A DNA stretch of 64,000 bases from contig JAIWZP010000041.1 in assembly GCA_025201375.1 (NCBI GenBank), forward strand, positions 207,043 to 271,042. The letters run 5' to 3'. The notes under the pieces are model-generated. The model saw only the letters and a program-made list of their open reading frames with translations. It ran no database searches and was not told where the DNA came from. The DNA comes from Gongronella butleri (taxonomy: Eukaryota > Mucoromycota > Mucoromycetes > Mucorales > Cunninghamellaceae). Position 1 is the first letter of the stretch. Each line of letters begins with the position of its first letter. Positions 33,769 through 45,091 of this stretch are shown here, piece after piece. The position numbers and the translations under genes are program-made.

Positions 33769-34531
33769 TTAAAAAGCCGCACTTGGAAGTGGCGAGTTTG
33801 GCGGCGATTGGGGGCCTGTGCAAAGATGCGTTGCCAGGTTCTTGCGCGGCCCGACATAAGGGCAGCCTTTGGGGCAGGGGACAGGCTTCAAGAAGCATGA
33901 CGCGGCGTGATTTGCAAAATTGGCGCGTTCATGCATCGTGTTGCAATACTGACACCTTGAATTAAAGATAAGAGATGTGTGCCAGAGTGTGTCGCGTAGG
34001 CTGTTGTCTGGCTTCATCCCTTGTAGCCGTAGATCGCGGAAGCGGCACAAGGTGGCATGTAGCTCTCGATCCTTTTTAATAATTTTCTCCTGGCACCCTC
34101 CAATGGAACAAAGTTCGTACACGTAGTCGCATTCATTTTCCACGTGGTGTTTCATGAGTTGTACCTGGCATTGATATGTACAGCCACGCGATTGGCGCAT
34201 GCAATGCACAGGCAGCTCGTTTAAAATATTGACAATAATGCGCGACGCTGGTTTCAAGCAGCTCGCCGTGAGATGCTTGCGGTCAACTGGGCAGCGCGAC
34301 GTCACTCGGACAGCTTGAGTAATGCAATCCTTGCAAAAAGTGTGACTTGCGCACATAAAAAAAAGAAACCATTGTGAGAAAAACAGCTCAAAGTAAACTT
34401 GACGCGTACTCGCAAGGCGTGACGACCGGGTCAGACAGCACGTCTTGACAAATGATGCATTCGAGATTGCTGTCGACGGTGCCAACGTATTCAAGGGACT
34501 GTAGGTCAAACAATTCTTCGTCGGCAGCCAT
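33769..34531 (-). CDS. RING/TRAF-type zinc-finger protein 2 of 6 (short)
   Basis: Two exons (34531-34410, 34345-33769) give 232 aa. The RING is complete (ECIICQDV, CDHTFCKDC, CPVDRKHL). It is followed by the array's common segment SRIIVNILNELPVHC and two TRAF-type fingers. The protein stops soon after the motif CPKGCPYVGPRKNLATHLC. Compared with members 5 and 6 it lacks the last 150-200 residues, so it is a natural short form or an old truncation. A ubiquitin ligase role is inferred from the RING only. Confidence 0.85.
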
Positions 34532-36179
34532 AATTTTTCAAAAAAAAAAAGTCAAAAACAAAAAGACAATCAAAGAAAAGAGAGATTTCAGTTGGTCACG
34601 CCGCTCGATATGCTCTATCGGGCTGTCGGAGCATGAATTGGCTGCGCGAAAAAAAAAAAAGCAAAATGAAAAACGACAGGTACAGGCTTCAGCTCAATAT
34701 AATGATGGCTACGAAAGCGATTCCATTTTGCTTCCCCCTGAATGACGTATGAGCAATTCCTTTCGTAGGAATTGGTTGACAACTAGGCTTGATTTCTTTG
34801 TGAAAATCTTGAGATGGCGGAATTCGGCCCTGATCTTTTTGCATCCAAATATAAGCAGGCTTGTGTTGCCTCTCCCGTGGGCTGAGTCTGCCACAAGAAC
34901 AGAGTTTGTTCCACAGAAAAAAAGAACATAAAAAGTGGCTGTGTTGCGGGGAACAACGAAAATTGAACAATTTGAGGATTGAGCCATATTGTGCACCTTT
35001 TTGCTGGTCACGAGAATCGGTTCAATTGCGAACGCTGTTGGCCAATGGGCTCGGCATGGGCTTTGCCGGGCAGGCTTTAATATAAACTTGGTATGTTCGC
35101 GTCATTTTGTGCTAGTTATGCATTTGCGTCGTCAGCGCGAATTTATCTGCCAATGCCGAATTGGTCATTAATAATTGCATGCGTGCGGCGTCCGCCAGGG
35201 TAAAACTGGCCGAATATTAGACGCGAGATTTCTTTTTATTCGTAATTTTTTTTTGAAAATCACCTTTGGCATGTATTGATTAGGAATTGATCGTGTATTT
35301 CATTTCATTTTATCGCTACGCTGTTCCTCATTGATCTGGCGCTGCACTTGGTGCATGTGGCCGCGCAACGGATGCGCGATGGACGCAGGCAAAGGAATGC
35401 CCACTTTTTGCGTGACGTTCTTGTTGCCAATTATTTTTTGCTTATTTCTTTTTCAATGGCAGATTTTGAGGTGCCAAACTTGGTTCAATTGTTTGAATGC
35501 CATTGACAAATATCTAATCCAAATTTGACAGCAATCAGATGGCTGTAACACCAGCCATTTGCGAACTAGTATATTTTTAATCAAAATCACTCATTGCTCG
35601 TCGCTGGTCATATGGATTGGTCTCGTTTTTGGCGTTTTCCGTGGGGGTGTTCTATGATATGAGAATTCATTTGTATGCAAGTTTGTGACAATTTGGGCAT
35701 TATTTTAATGATCATGCTAGAAAAATTGTAGCGACTAAATCTTGATTGGCGCGCAGCATGTGGTCGTGGCGAGTTGAGTTCAAATTGATGTTTCTTGCAT
35801 GTTACTTCACGGTGGGACGTGATCTCCGCTCTCTGGATGACACATTTCATGGTCGGTGATGTTTGTCGCCTGGAAAACAGGAAATGATAAAAAATATATG
35901 GATTGTCGCGCAATCCGGCGCGCTTCACCCACTTTTAATGGAATCAATTTGCAAATTTCGCGGCCTAGCCTTCCAATGAGGTTGATTTCAAGGTATTAGG
36001 CTCCTTAATTTTCTAGCTTTAATTGAGCACAAAACAAAAAATATACTGTAGGTCATTGCAACGCTACTATGAATACGCCGCGTTGATCAGCCATGGCCAT
36101 GGTAGCAATCCGTGTCGAGATTGAAAAAGAGCTGCGTAGTCGCAATTGGTACCGTATCTTTATAGTTATTTTAATCAAG
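34532..36179. other. Gene-free gap inside the RING/TRAF array
   Basis: No zinc-finger remnant or other gene was recognised in this AT-rich stretch, although it sits between members 2 and 3 of the tandem array. Confidence 0.5.
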
Positions 36180-37066
36180 TTAATAATCATCTTCGTCATC
36201 CAACAAGATGCTGTCAATATAGTCACGCAATTCCCGACGACCGATGTCGCGGTTCATCATTTCTCTCTGAATACGTGCAATTTCTTCATTGGATGCATTT
36301 GGTCTTGAACAATAGACGTAATGGTACTCCAATCCTGCAGGAGTGAAAGCGTCGCGGCATAAAGGGCAATGAACCAATCGGTATCCTCGCAATGTATCCA
36401 TTGTTACTTTGCCCGGGTTGTCACCGTGGCTCTCGCGGTGCTTGGTCAGGTCCTTGCGGAATCCAATCCAAGTGCAGTCTCCTTTTGCTGTACATGTCAC
36501 CAATTCCTTTGGACAATCATTTTTGGTGTGAGATTCCTTGCATGCTAGGCATTGAACCGGTCGGTATCCACACTGAGCAGGATGAAGCTCGCGGTCTTTT
36601 TTTCATAAAGCGTTTCCAGCAATTCCTTCGCGTGCAAGTCTCGATGACATAGCCACAATCTTGTTTCACATGATTTGCCATGAATTGCCGCTCACACTTG
36701 AACGTACAGCCACCTAAATGATTTGGACAATGAGCAATGAGCTCGTCCAACATGCTGGTGATAATTCGCTGGGCAGACTTCAAATCTTTCTGCGAATCAA
36801 GGCGTGAGCCATCCAAAGGGCACTTTTTTGATGCAGATGTCGCATTCTTGATGCAGCTGTGGCAAAAAGTGTGCCTGTGAAAAGATTGGTGTTTAAAAAA
36901 AAAAAAAAGAAAGAAAAAAGCCCTAATTTACTCACTCGCAGGGTGCCACCATTGGCTCGACGAGCGCCGATTTGCAAATCATGCATCTTAATCGATTGCT
37001 GACGGTGCTGTCGTATTTCAAATAGCGCAAAGAACATACTTCTCTGATGATGAAGCGGTCATCCAT
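36180..37066 (-). pseudogene. RING/TRAF-type zinc-finger protein 3 of 6 (one-base frameshift)
   Basis: Exon 1 is 37066-36936 and exon 2 is 36874-36180. The RING (RCMICKSA, CEHTFCHSC, CPLDGSRL) and first TRAF finger are intact to FMKK, where a run of seven A (plus-strand T run 36597-36603) shifts the frame. Removing one base restores the array motif KKDRELH and opens the frame to the stop at 36180, for about 274 aa in total. Downstream residues (CTAKGDCTWIGFRKDLTKH, VHCPLCRDAF) are well kept and show no other lesion. A homopolymer sequencing error or a very recent mutation fits better than an old pseudogene. The C-terminus is acidic (LLDDEDDY). Confidence 0.75.
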
Positions 37067-37180
37067 TTTTTCAATTGCTTCAAGAGAATAAAAAAAAAGG
37101 AGGGGGAGATAGAAAAGAAAAAGAGAATTCTGTGGAAGACTGTGCCATTTTAATCATTTTCGGGCTTTGTACTACAAAAT

Positions 37181-38085
37181 CTAAAGAATTTTGTCTAGTT
37201 TGAAGGTTGAGCCGTGTGGTTTATTTGGCGGCGGATTGGCTCCTGAGCAGATTGGTAGAAGAATTTGCCTGTAAACATATTCTTTTCGCGGCGGATTGGC
37301 CGTGGAAACGAATCTTTTTGATGGCGGATTGGCCTTGGACTCGAGTTCTTTTTGCTTTTTCCGGCAAACCAAACAGTGAGCTCCAAGATACAAGGCCTGG
37401 CAAGACGGGCATTCTTGTATTTCCACTGAGGGCACAGGGCTCGGTGCTCTACGAACCGGTCTGTGGTCCGTTTCCATGTGTTTATGTCGTTCTGAACGGA
37501 AACCTGTCCAATTGCATCCATCGTCGATTTTGGTGCACGCGACGACCACTTTATCGCAATATCCCTTGATGTGGTATTCCAAACGGTCGGCGTGCACCAC
37601 ATCCTCGCAATTGGGACACGCAATAAGGCGTTTGGGGTCCTTTGTGGGCTGGAGTTTTTGAACCTTGCTTCTCAAACGCCGACATGCCTCAGAAGCATAG
37701 CCACACTCATGGATCACGTGCTGCGCCATGTGTTGCCGCTCGCCCTGGTAAGTGCAGCCTTGCAATTGATGTGGACAATAAACTATCAGCTCGTTTAACA
37801 TGTCTTTTACGATTTGCGGCGGTGATTTCAGATCGCTCGGATTAAACGGCAAGCGATCCATAGGACATCGTCGTGACCTTGCAACGACTAGTAGAATACA
37901 CTCGTGGCAGAACAGATGGCTGCGAATGGATGAGAAATATGCACAAAATGATTAAAAAAAAAAAAAACTCACTCGCACGGCGTCATTCTTGGATCGGCAA
38001 GCACGTCTAGGCAAATGCTGCACTCCAGATAGTTGTTGACCGTGTCAACATAGGTAAACGTGCGTAAATCCAACGATTCGGTCAT
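37181..38085 (-). CDS. RING/TRAF-type zinc-finger protein 4 of 6
   Basis: Two exons (38085-37973, 37919-37181) give 283 aa. A RING (ECSICLDV, CDHLFCHEC, CPMDRLPF) leads into the common segment (QIVKDMLNELIVYCPHQLQG) and TRAF-type fingers including ACTKIDDGCNWTGFRSERHK. One finger appears lost: after CRRLRSKVQ the usual KKDRELH block is missing. The C-terminal part holds short repeats of an A-N-P-P motif (KANPPSKR, TANPPRKE, GANPPPNK) that no other member shows. The function is inferred as in the other members. Confidence 0.84.
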
Positions 38086-38250
38086 TGTTCGTCAAAAAAA
38101 AAAAAAAAAAAAGGAAAGAGAAAGAATAAAAGCAAAATGCAAAACGATGCCAGGATTTTATTAGCTCCGTTGATTTTTGAGTGACACGAAACGAATGCAT
38201 CAGTGGGTAATCCCTCGTTATGTGCGTCTTTTTCGCGTCGAGCGAGAACC

Positions 38251-39654
38251 TTACGGATTGTCGCGCTCTTTGTTCTCTTTTTTGTCTTTTGACGATCTAT
38301 AGCATAGAGCGAGGTGGCTGTCGAGGTCGTTGGATTGGCGTGACTTGTGACAATAGGGGCATTCGACGATTTCAGGGGACGAAGAGGAGCTTTGCCCGCT
38401 TGGCCCTTGCAGAGCGACGAGTTTTGTGCTGTCCCGAATTTTTGGGAGGGGTTTGTGCATGCGATTGAGCTGCTGATTTTCGTCTTGACGCGTCCTTTCC
38501 CAGCACCGAGCGAGATGTACATCGAGGTCATCGCGGTTGCGTGGTTTGTGACAGCAGGGACATTCGACTCTTTCATTGGACGAGGACGAACATGGCTCCA
38601 TTGGGTTTTGCTGCCGAGTGCCGCGTCTTCTGCTTGCCGGCGTGGTGACCCAAGTTTCTGGGTGGGATTTGCGCATGTGCCTGGGTAGATTCTCGCGAAG
38701 ACCAGTCCAATTGCATCCCGATTCTGCCAAGATGCACAAGATTTCGATTTTTGGGCAAAGTTCGAGGTGGAAAACGTGACTATTGTCTCCAATGCGCTTC
38801 GACTTGCAATGCGGGCATATATCTAAGGGCAGCCTGTCGTGATCCAACAAGGACGCCAGGTTCGCCGTGACCGAATCGCGGCGGTGCGTCGATGCGCCAT
38901 TATCAACATGGCGCGTACGTTTCGTTTGGCAAGCATGCTTTGCATACTTTTCTCGTGGGCCCTCCCAATCGCAATGGCCATTGTCCAGGTTGCTCAGGGA
39001 CAAGCACGACACGCGAACTTTTGGGCAGTTGCGAAGATGATTGGCGAAATTTTTCGTAGCAATTGACTCTTTGCAGCTGCTGCACGTCTTTTTCGCTGGA
39101 CAATGGCTACCATGGGACGACCATTCCTTGGCGGACATCTTGTGGTTGCAGTCGGGACAACTGACCTGGTGGTGGCGGCACGACTCGCTCTTGTGAAGCT
39201 CGCGGTCCTTTTTCAAATATAATTTGTTACATGACGCATGGCGGCACTTTTCGCGCACATAGCCACAGTCGTGTTTCACATGATTCGTCATGAGTTGCCG
39301 CTGCCCCTGATGCGTGCAGCCACGCGATTTATGGGGGCAAAAAACAAGCAGCTCATTCAACATATTGACAACGATGCGCGATGGCGGCTTTAAACTGCTT
39401 GCATTGATGCGCAATCGATCAACTGGACACTGATGTGATGCTGCGATGGCTCTCTGGATACATTCATTGCAAAATACATGGCTGTGGGAAAAAAAATTGG
39501 TCAGACAACGAGGAAAAAAAAAAAAAGGACAAATCACGCACTCACAGGGCGTCGCCCGCGGTTCTACAAGTACATCTTGGCAAATGATGCACTCCAAATT
39601 GTTGTTGACTTGATCAACGTAGGTCAGAGTGCGTAAATCCAACGATGCAGCCAT
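38251..39654 (-). CDS. RING/TRAF-type zinc-finger protein 5 of 6 (double C-terminal finger)
   Basis: Two exons (39654-39542, 39481-38251) give 447 aa, the longest of the array. The RING (ECIICQDV, CDHVFCNEC, CPVDRLRI) is followed by SRIVVNMLNELLVFC and a series of TRAF-type fingers, including CPDCNHKMSAKEWSSHGSHC and CNWTGLRENLPRHM. Two related fingers of the form C-P-x-C-x11-H-x3-C close the protein (CPCCHKPRNRDDLDVHLARC and CPYCHKSRQSNDLDSHLALC), separated by a linker. They resemble UBZ4-type ubiquitin-binding fingers. The protein is most similar to member 6, which carries only one such finger. This suggests a recent gene duplication followed by duplication of the finger. Confidence 0.88.
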   Translation of the reverse strand: MAASLDLRTLTYVDQVNNNLECIICQDVLVEPRATPCECVICPFFFFPRCLTNFFSHSHVFCNECIQRAIAASHQCPVDRLRINASSLKPPSRIVVNMLNELLVFCPHKSRGCTHQGQRQLMTNHVKHDCGYVREKCRHASCNKLYLKKDRELHKSESCRHHQVSCPDCNHKMSAKEWSSHGSHCPAKKTCSSCKESIATKNFANHLRNCPKVRVSCLSLSNLDNGHCDWEGPREKYAKHACQTKRTRHVDNGASTHRRDSVTANLASLLDHDRLPLDICPHCKSKRIGDNSHVFHLELCPKIEILCILAESGCNWTGLRENLPRHMRKSHPETWVTTPASRRRGTRQQNPMEPCSSSSNERVECPCCHKPRNRDDLDVHLARCWERTRQDENQQLNRMHKPLPKIRDSTKLVALQGPSGQSSSSSPEIVECPYCHKSRQSNDLDSHLALCYRSSKDKKENKERDNP

Positions 39655-39773
39655 TTTTGACGCCAAAATAAAAAAAAATAAAAAAAGAGAGAGAGAGAGA
39701 GATAGGGAGAAAGGCAAAATTGAGGAATCTTTATTGGCTTTGCCGGCTTTTGAGTGACACAAAACTGCGTGCT

Positions 39774-41030
39774 TCAATGCAACTGCACTCTTGGCGCGCC
39801 GTCTTTTCTTACCCGCGCGAAAATCTGGCGCAATGACGCGCTTAAACTGCTTTTTGGTCTCTCTTTATGCAATTCCCAACACAGAGCGAGGTGCAAATCG
39901 AGGTCGTTGGGATGGCGCAGCTCGTGACAATAGGGACATTCGACGTTTTCAACAGACGAGGAAGAACTTGACGCCAATTGCTCTTGCGGCAGCCTGGCGA
40001 TAATTTGCGTCGTGGTGCCCTGAGGATCTATGTGGGCTTCACGAACGTGCTGGACCAGATTCCCGCGAAAACCGGTCCAATTGCATCCCGTTTCAATGCA
40101 CACGATTTCGATTTTTGGGCAAAATTCACGATGGAGGGTGTTGTTGCCGCTGAGGATCGAATTGCAGCGGGGACATGTCTCAAATGACATCCAGGCGGGA
40201 TCTAACAAGGGCGCCACATTCGTCATGACAGAATCAGGCCGGCGCCCGTTGTCGAAATGGCGTTTGCGGTGTTTTAGGCAGGCATGCTTTGCAAACATGT
40301 GTTGAGGGCCAACCCAATCGCAATAGTCATCGTTTGGCTCGCTTAGTGATAAGCAGGACACGCGTTTTTCTGGGCATGAGAGAAAATGCTCGTTCAATTT
40401 GCTTTTAAGCACTGATTCTTTGCAATTGGGACACGCCACCCTCCGTATAGCTGGACAGCGAGTATAATGGTGCATAAATTCCCTGGCGCTCGTCATGCGC
40501 AGGCAATACGGACACTCGAGCAGGCGGTAGACGCACGTGTTCATGTGATGCTCGCCGTCTTTTTTGAGATATTTTTTGTTGCACAACGTGTACTGGCACT
40601 GCTCATAAACATAGCCACAATCGTGCTTCACATGATGCGCCATGAGCTGCCGCTGGCCCTGGTGTGCGCAGCCAAGCAATTGTTGCGGGCAATACACGAG
40701 CAACTCGTTCAACATATTGACAATGATTCGCGATGGCGGCTTTAAACTGCTTGGATTGATGTACAATCGATCGATAGGGCATTGATGCGATAAGCTGGCA
40801 GCTTGCTGGATGCATTCATTACAAAAGACATGGCTGTGATGTGAAAAAAAAAAGTGCACAATCAGTCAGCCAAGCAAAAAAAGAAGAAAAAAACGAGAAA
40901 TCACTTACTCACAGGGCGTCACCCGCGGTTCTACAAGGACGTCTTGACAAATGATGCACTCCAGATTGCTGTTGACATTGTTTACATAGGTCAATGCACG
41001 TAAATCGAAGGGGTGGTCACTTTCAGACAT
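39774..41030 (-). CDS. RING/TRAF-type zinc-finger protein 6 of 6
   Basis: Two exons (41030-40909, 40833-39774) give 393 aa. The RING (ECIICQDV, CDHVFCNEC, CPIDRLYI) and the following KPPSRIIVNMLNELLVYC are nearly identical to member 5. TRAF-type fingers continue through DYCDWVGPQHMFAKHAC and CNWTGFRGNLVQHV. One C-terminal CPYCHELRHPNDLDLHLALC finger, like those of member 5, follows a Ser run. The KKDRELH motif of other members reads KKDGEHH here. It is 191 bases from, and divergent to, TCD1, so the two may share promoter sequence. Confidence 0.88.
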
Positions 41031-41221
41031 GAAAAAACGAAGAAAAGTGGAGAAAAGAAAGTAACAAAAAACGGTTCGTGGGCTTCGAGCGCGCTTCAAT
41101 TCACTACTTTTTGAAACGCCGAATTTCCCTTTTGGTCAACACTGCCAAAAATAAAAAACCAGTTAATTTCGTCCTTTTCTTTCTTGTTTTGTGCTGATCT
41201 TTTCTTTTTTCCTTGTCACTT

Positions 41222-42822
41222 ATGTCTGAAAAGTACGTGAACAAGTGGACACTGACGGCTGTAGCTGCGTCTACCATGACGGCAACGGCCATTCTCGGGT
41301 ACCAGCACCTTCAACGGAAGCGATCGCGGCGAAACAGCGCCATTTCGCGCCGATCTTCGTGGACAGGTGCAGGGTCGGCACGCGCCTTGACAGTTGACCC
41401 GCGTCCTGTATGGACTGGGGAGCGTGTTTTGTTCGGCGACCATGGCATTGAGCATCTGAAGAACAGCTTTGTGATTATTGTCGGTGTTGGTGGCGTCGGA
41501 TCGTGGACGGCGCTGATGCTTTTGCGCGCTGGTGTCAAGCGGTTACGGCTGATCGATTTTGACCAGGTGACGCTCAGCAGCCTGAATCGGCACGCGGTGG
41601 CCACATTGGACGACGTTGGCACGCCCAAAGTGGCGGCCATGCGCAAGCATTTTACGCAAATCGTCCCCGGATGTGAAATTGATGCGCGCATTGAATTGTT
41701 TACGGCAGACACGGCCGAATCCCTGTTGGGCGGCAATCCCGATTACATCGTGGATGCCATTGACAATATCCAGACAAAGGTTGATCTCATCCGCTATTGC
41801 CATGACAACAAGCTCAGAGTCATCAGCTCTATGGGTGCAGGCGCAAAGGCCGATCCATCGCGCATTCAGGTTGCAGACATTGGAGACACATTTGAGGACC
41901 CATTGGCCCGCACCGTCCGTCGCCATTTGCGCAAGGAATACAACATTGAGCGCGGCATCCCCGTCGTTTATTCCACAGAAAAGCCACACCACGTCAAATT
42001 GCTGCCACTAGGTAAAAAAAGAAAAAAAAGAAAAAGAAAAAGAAAAAGAAAAGAAAAAAAGCGAAAAAAAATGAAAAAAGTGAAAAAGTGAAAAAAGCGC
42101 GAATAAAATGACACGGGACGCTCAATTCTTTTGTTTTAAGAGGAATCGCGTGTGGATGAGGCCGACGACTATGCTGCGCTTCCTGATTTCCGGTCGCGCA
42201 TCCTGCCCGTGCTCGGCACACTGCCCAGCCTGTTTGGCCAAGCCATTGCTGCGCACGTCCTGCTCGATCTGACACAATACCCGCAGTACCAGCCCTTGCC
42301 CATCAAGCTCCGCGACGGCCTCTACACCCGCGTGCATCGTGATCTGATCACACGCGAGTTAAAGGTGTTTAAACAAAAGTAAACGTCAAAATTGTCCATT
42401 TTTCGCGATGGGATCACTCATGCCATTTTTTTTTCTTGTCATGTTAGATTCTGCGTGTTGGATGTGCGCGATGTTGCGTACATCTTTGAGGAGGTGTGGC
42501 GCGGCGAGAGTGTCATTTCTGGGCAGCAAAAGCAGGTGACCGTTGTGCGATGGGACCCAAGTAAGCCATTGTCTTTGATGAACGTCGTAGTCGTCTCCAA
42601 GGACGAAGCAAAGTATCACGACAAGTTACCCATTGATGTGGATTTGGTCCAGCATTACGGTCAAGGTAAAAATTTGTCCAAAAAAAACAAAAAGGGGAAA
42701 CGCGAGCGCTAATGATACTATTTTTTTTTATGTTTTCTTGGCTCTTAGATGTTTGCGGCAAGGTGGAGCGCACGCTCAAGGAACATATGCAGCTGCGCCA
42801 AGCATGGGAAGGCGTGTTTTAG
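41222..42822 (+). CDS. TCD1: tRNA threonylcarbamoyladenosine dehydratase (Tcd1/Tcd2)
   Basis: This E1-like enzyme uses ATP to convert t6A37 of tRNA to its cyclic form ct6A. Four exons (41222-42011, 42141-42378, 42448-42665, 42749-42822) give 439 aa, close to yeast Tcd1 (429). A hydrophobic segment at about 12-28 (LTAVAASTMTATAILGY) matches the membrane anchor that places the yeast enzymes on the mitochondrial outer membrane. The adenylation core is clear: FGDHGIEHLKNSFVIIVGVG with GGVGSW, RLRLIDFDQVTLSSLNRHAV, DYIVDAIDNIQTKVDLI, and SSMGAGAKADPSRIQVADI. The C-terminal part (RVLDVRDVAYIFEEVWRG after splicing) matches the family. The gene is convergent with SNX41, only 189 bases between stop codons. 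Confidence 0.93.
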
Positions 42823-43011
42823 AAGAATTTTAATAAAATAATCAAAATTGAAGCATGAGCATACATTTTTATTGGCTATCATTGTAAATTAAACGCTTGA
42901 AGGGAAGAGGGGTTACATCGACTGCAATACCAAGATAAAATACAAAGAGAGGCGAAGGGATTGTATTTACAAGACGAAAGGGTGAATGGGCGAGGTGACC
43001 TGAGGGGGGAA

Positions 43012-45091
43012 TCATAACTGCTCGGGGATCTTGTCAATGTCATCCTTGACTTCTTGCCAAGATGTCAAGTTCTAGAGAGAAAAAAAAAAAAAAAAGGTGG
43101 GAGTTGGCCACTGGGAGCAGATTGGTGCCTGACAATTTACCTGTTGACAGTAGCGGATGTGGGCTTTTGCATAGGCAATCAGCATTTCCTTAAGATCCTT
43201 GATTTTCTCTGTTTGGAAGCGGTCCAAATCGGCCTGCACGTCACGGGAAATGCCATCAAGATCCATGCGCGTGATTTCTAAAGCCTCTTCCAGCTTGGAA
43301 ACGCGAAAAAAAAGGTGAGATGACGCGTTTCACTACACTTTTTTTCTCTTTTGTTTGTTCTTTTTACCACGCCAATGGCATCCTTTGTCTTGCCGATCTG
43401 GTTTCGGCGCGTAGCGACGGGATCGACGTCGATGAGGCCCTGGAGCGTGTGTCCGACGGCATTGACCATCTGCATGGGGCCTGACCACGCGTAACGTGAG
43501 CGCCGGCGCGCAGGGCTGGAGAACGACGAGCGGCGTGGACTGGGCGTGGTGGAATTGCTGCCAGTGGGGCCAGTGCTCGTGCTGCTTCTGGGTGTTGGCT
43601 GCGCGTATGGGTTGTCTTGCAGCGGATCATCGTCGGTGGCATGATGGCCATTGGGCGATGTGATGGCCTGGCCCTCGGCGTCAACGAGGCCATTGTTGAT
43701 GTCGTCAATGTTCACCGCATTTTGCCCAATGGTGTGTTCGCGTGCAATTGCCTCCTCGAGGCGGCGTGCCTCGCCCTCCATGGTCGACAGCTCCTCAAGA
43801 TAAGCCTTTTTGTTTTCCAGCGATGCCTCGATCATCTCCACCTGCGCGTGCTTCATGTGCCGGAATTTGAGCACCTGCTTGATCGTGTTTGCAAATTGCG
43901 CGTATTCCTGGATCGGCTCTGCAAAGTCACCCTCGAGCATTGCCACCTGTAAAAGAAATAAAAATGACACGGTGAGCCCATTTGCCCTCATTCTGGGCAT
44001 TGTTTGTTTGTTTGCTAAGGTTACCATTTCGCCCATGTTGGAATACGATGCATCGACAGCCTGGCCGATCTTTTCAATGGCATTTGCGACATGGCCTTCC
44101 TCATTCAAGCTAAATCCATTGTACACAGCACCCAATTCAGCATAATCGTTGGCCAATTCTAACAAAAAAAGTCGGATCAATGGCCGCGAATCTGGCAATT
44201 TTGTTGGTTTTTCCTCTTTTTTACCTCCAAGGCGACGGATGACTTTGCGCTGGCTCTTTTCGAGATTGTTGCTCATGTAGTTGGCGATGCGATAGGTGAA
44301 TTGCTCGGATTCCTCGAATTGCGGATCGGGGTTCTTTAAAATGTAGGTGGCAGAGGGAATCGGTATTAGATGGCTGGTGAGGATGTGGCTCGAATTGCCG
44401 CGCGCCGTGAGCACGTCCTCGTTGGCAATCATCTGCAGCGTGTTCTTTGGCATCGTCGACAAGGGCGGCGAGTGCAGGATATCTGACCAAGGGACCCCGC
44501 TCTCCAAAAAGCGATGAAAGACGTGATCGTGGCTCAACACCGGATGTTTTGCCAAGCGATTCAAAAACGTTTGCAGCATCCTCTTGCGCTTCTCGACCAT
44601 TGCCAAATCGTCCTTGACACGCGTCTGAAGTGCAGCATAATCCACTGTCGCGATTAAAAAAAAAAAAAAAAAATGAGTCGCGCGCATTTTCGCGTATAAA
44701 AAGGAGCGCGAGAAACATACTCAGGGAATGTTTCTCAGGAATAGGAGGCACAATGACCGTGGGGTGCAGTTTGCCAAGTGATTTGCAAAGCGACTCGAAT
44801 TCGCTATAGCGGTGTCTGGTCTCCATGTTCTATAAAATTAAGAAAAAAAAAGTGATAAGCTCCCGCGCATAACCATTGAGCGCGCGCTCGTGCATGTTTG
44901 CTCGTCCATATCGAGGCGCTGCCTTTTGGTTTTACCGCTAGACGAATGTTGTATGCAACGTAAGCCTTTCCGGCCGTGTCGGACTGTTTTTGCGAGCCCG
45001 TGATATAGATAAAACTGCCGTCGGCGGCCAAAAGCCGGTATATGTTGCAGCTGCACGCTGCGTGCTGTGTGTTGGTTGCATTCATCGTCAT
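43012..45091 (-). CDS. SNX41: PX-BAR sorting nexin, Snx41/Atg20 type
   Basis: Seven exons (45091-44936, 44829-44721, 44644-44225, 44158-44025, 43946-43368, 43293-43141, 43071-43012) give 536 aa in phase. The PX domain is shown by FIYITGSQKQ, ETRHRYSEFESLCKSLGKLH and PTVIVPPIPEKHSL, which includes the Arg-Tyr of the PI3P pocket. KRKRMLQTFLNRLAKHPVL then leads to the long helical BAR region (residues about 190-530). A Ser/Pro/Thr-rich insert of about 90 residues (near 350-440) splits the BAR helices, as in Snx41/Atg20 proteins. These nexins act in endosome-to-Golgi recycling and selective autophagy. The N-terminus is the least certain part: the ATG at 45091 is the first in frame, and an upstream exon cannot be excluded. 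Confidence 0.87.
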
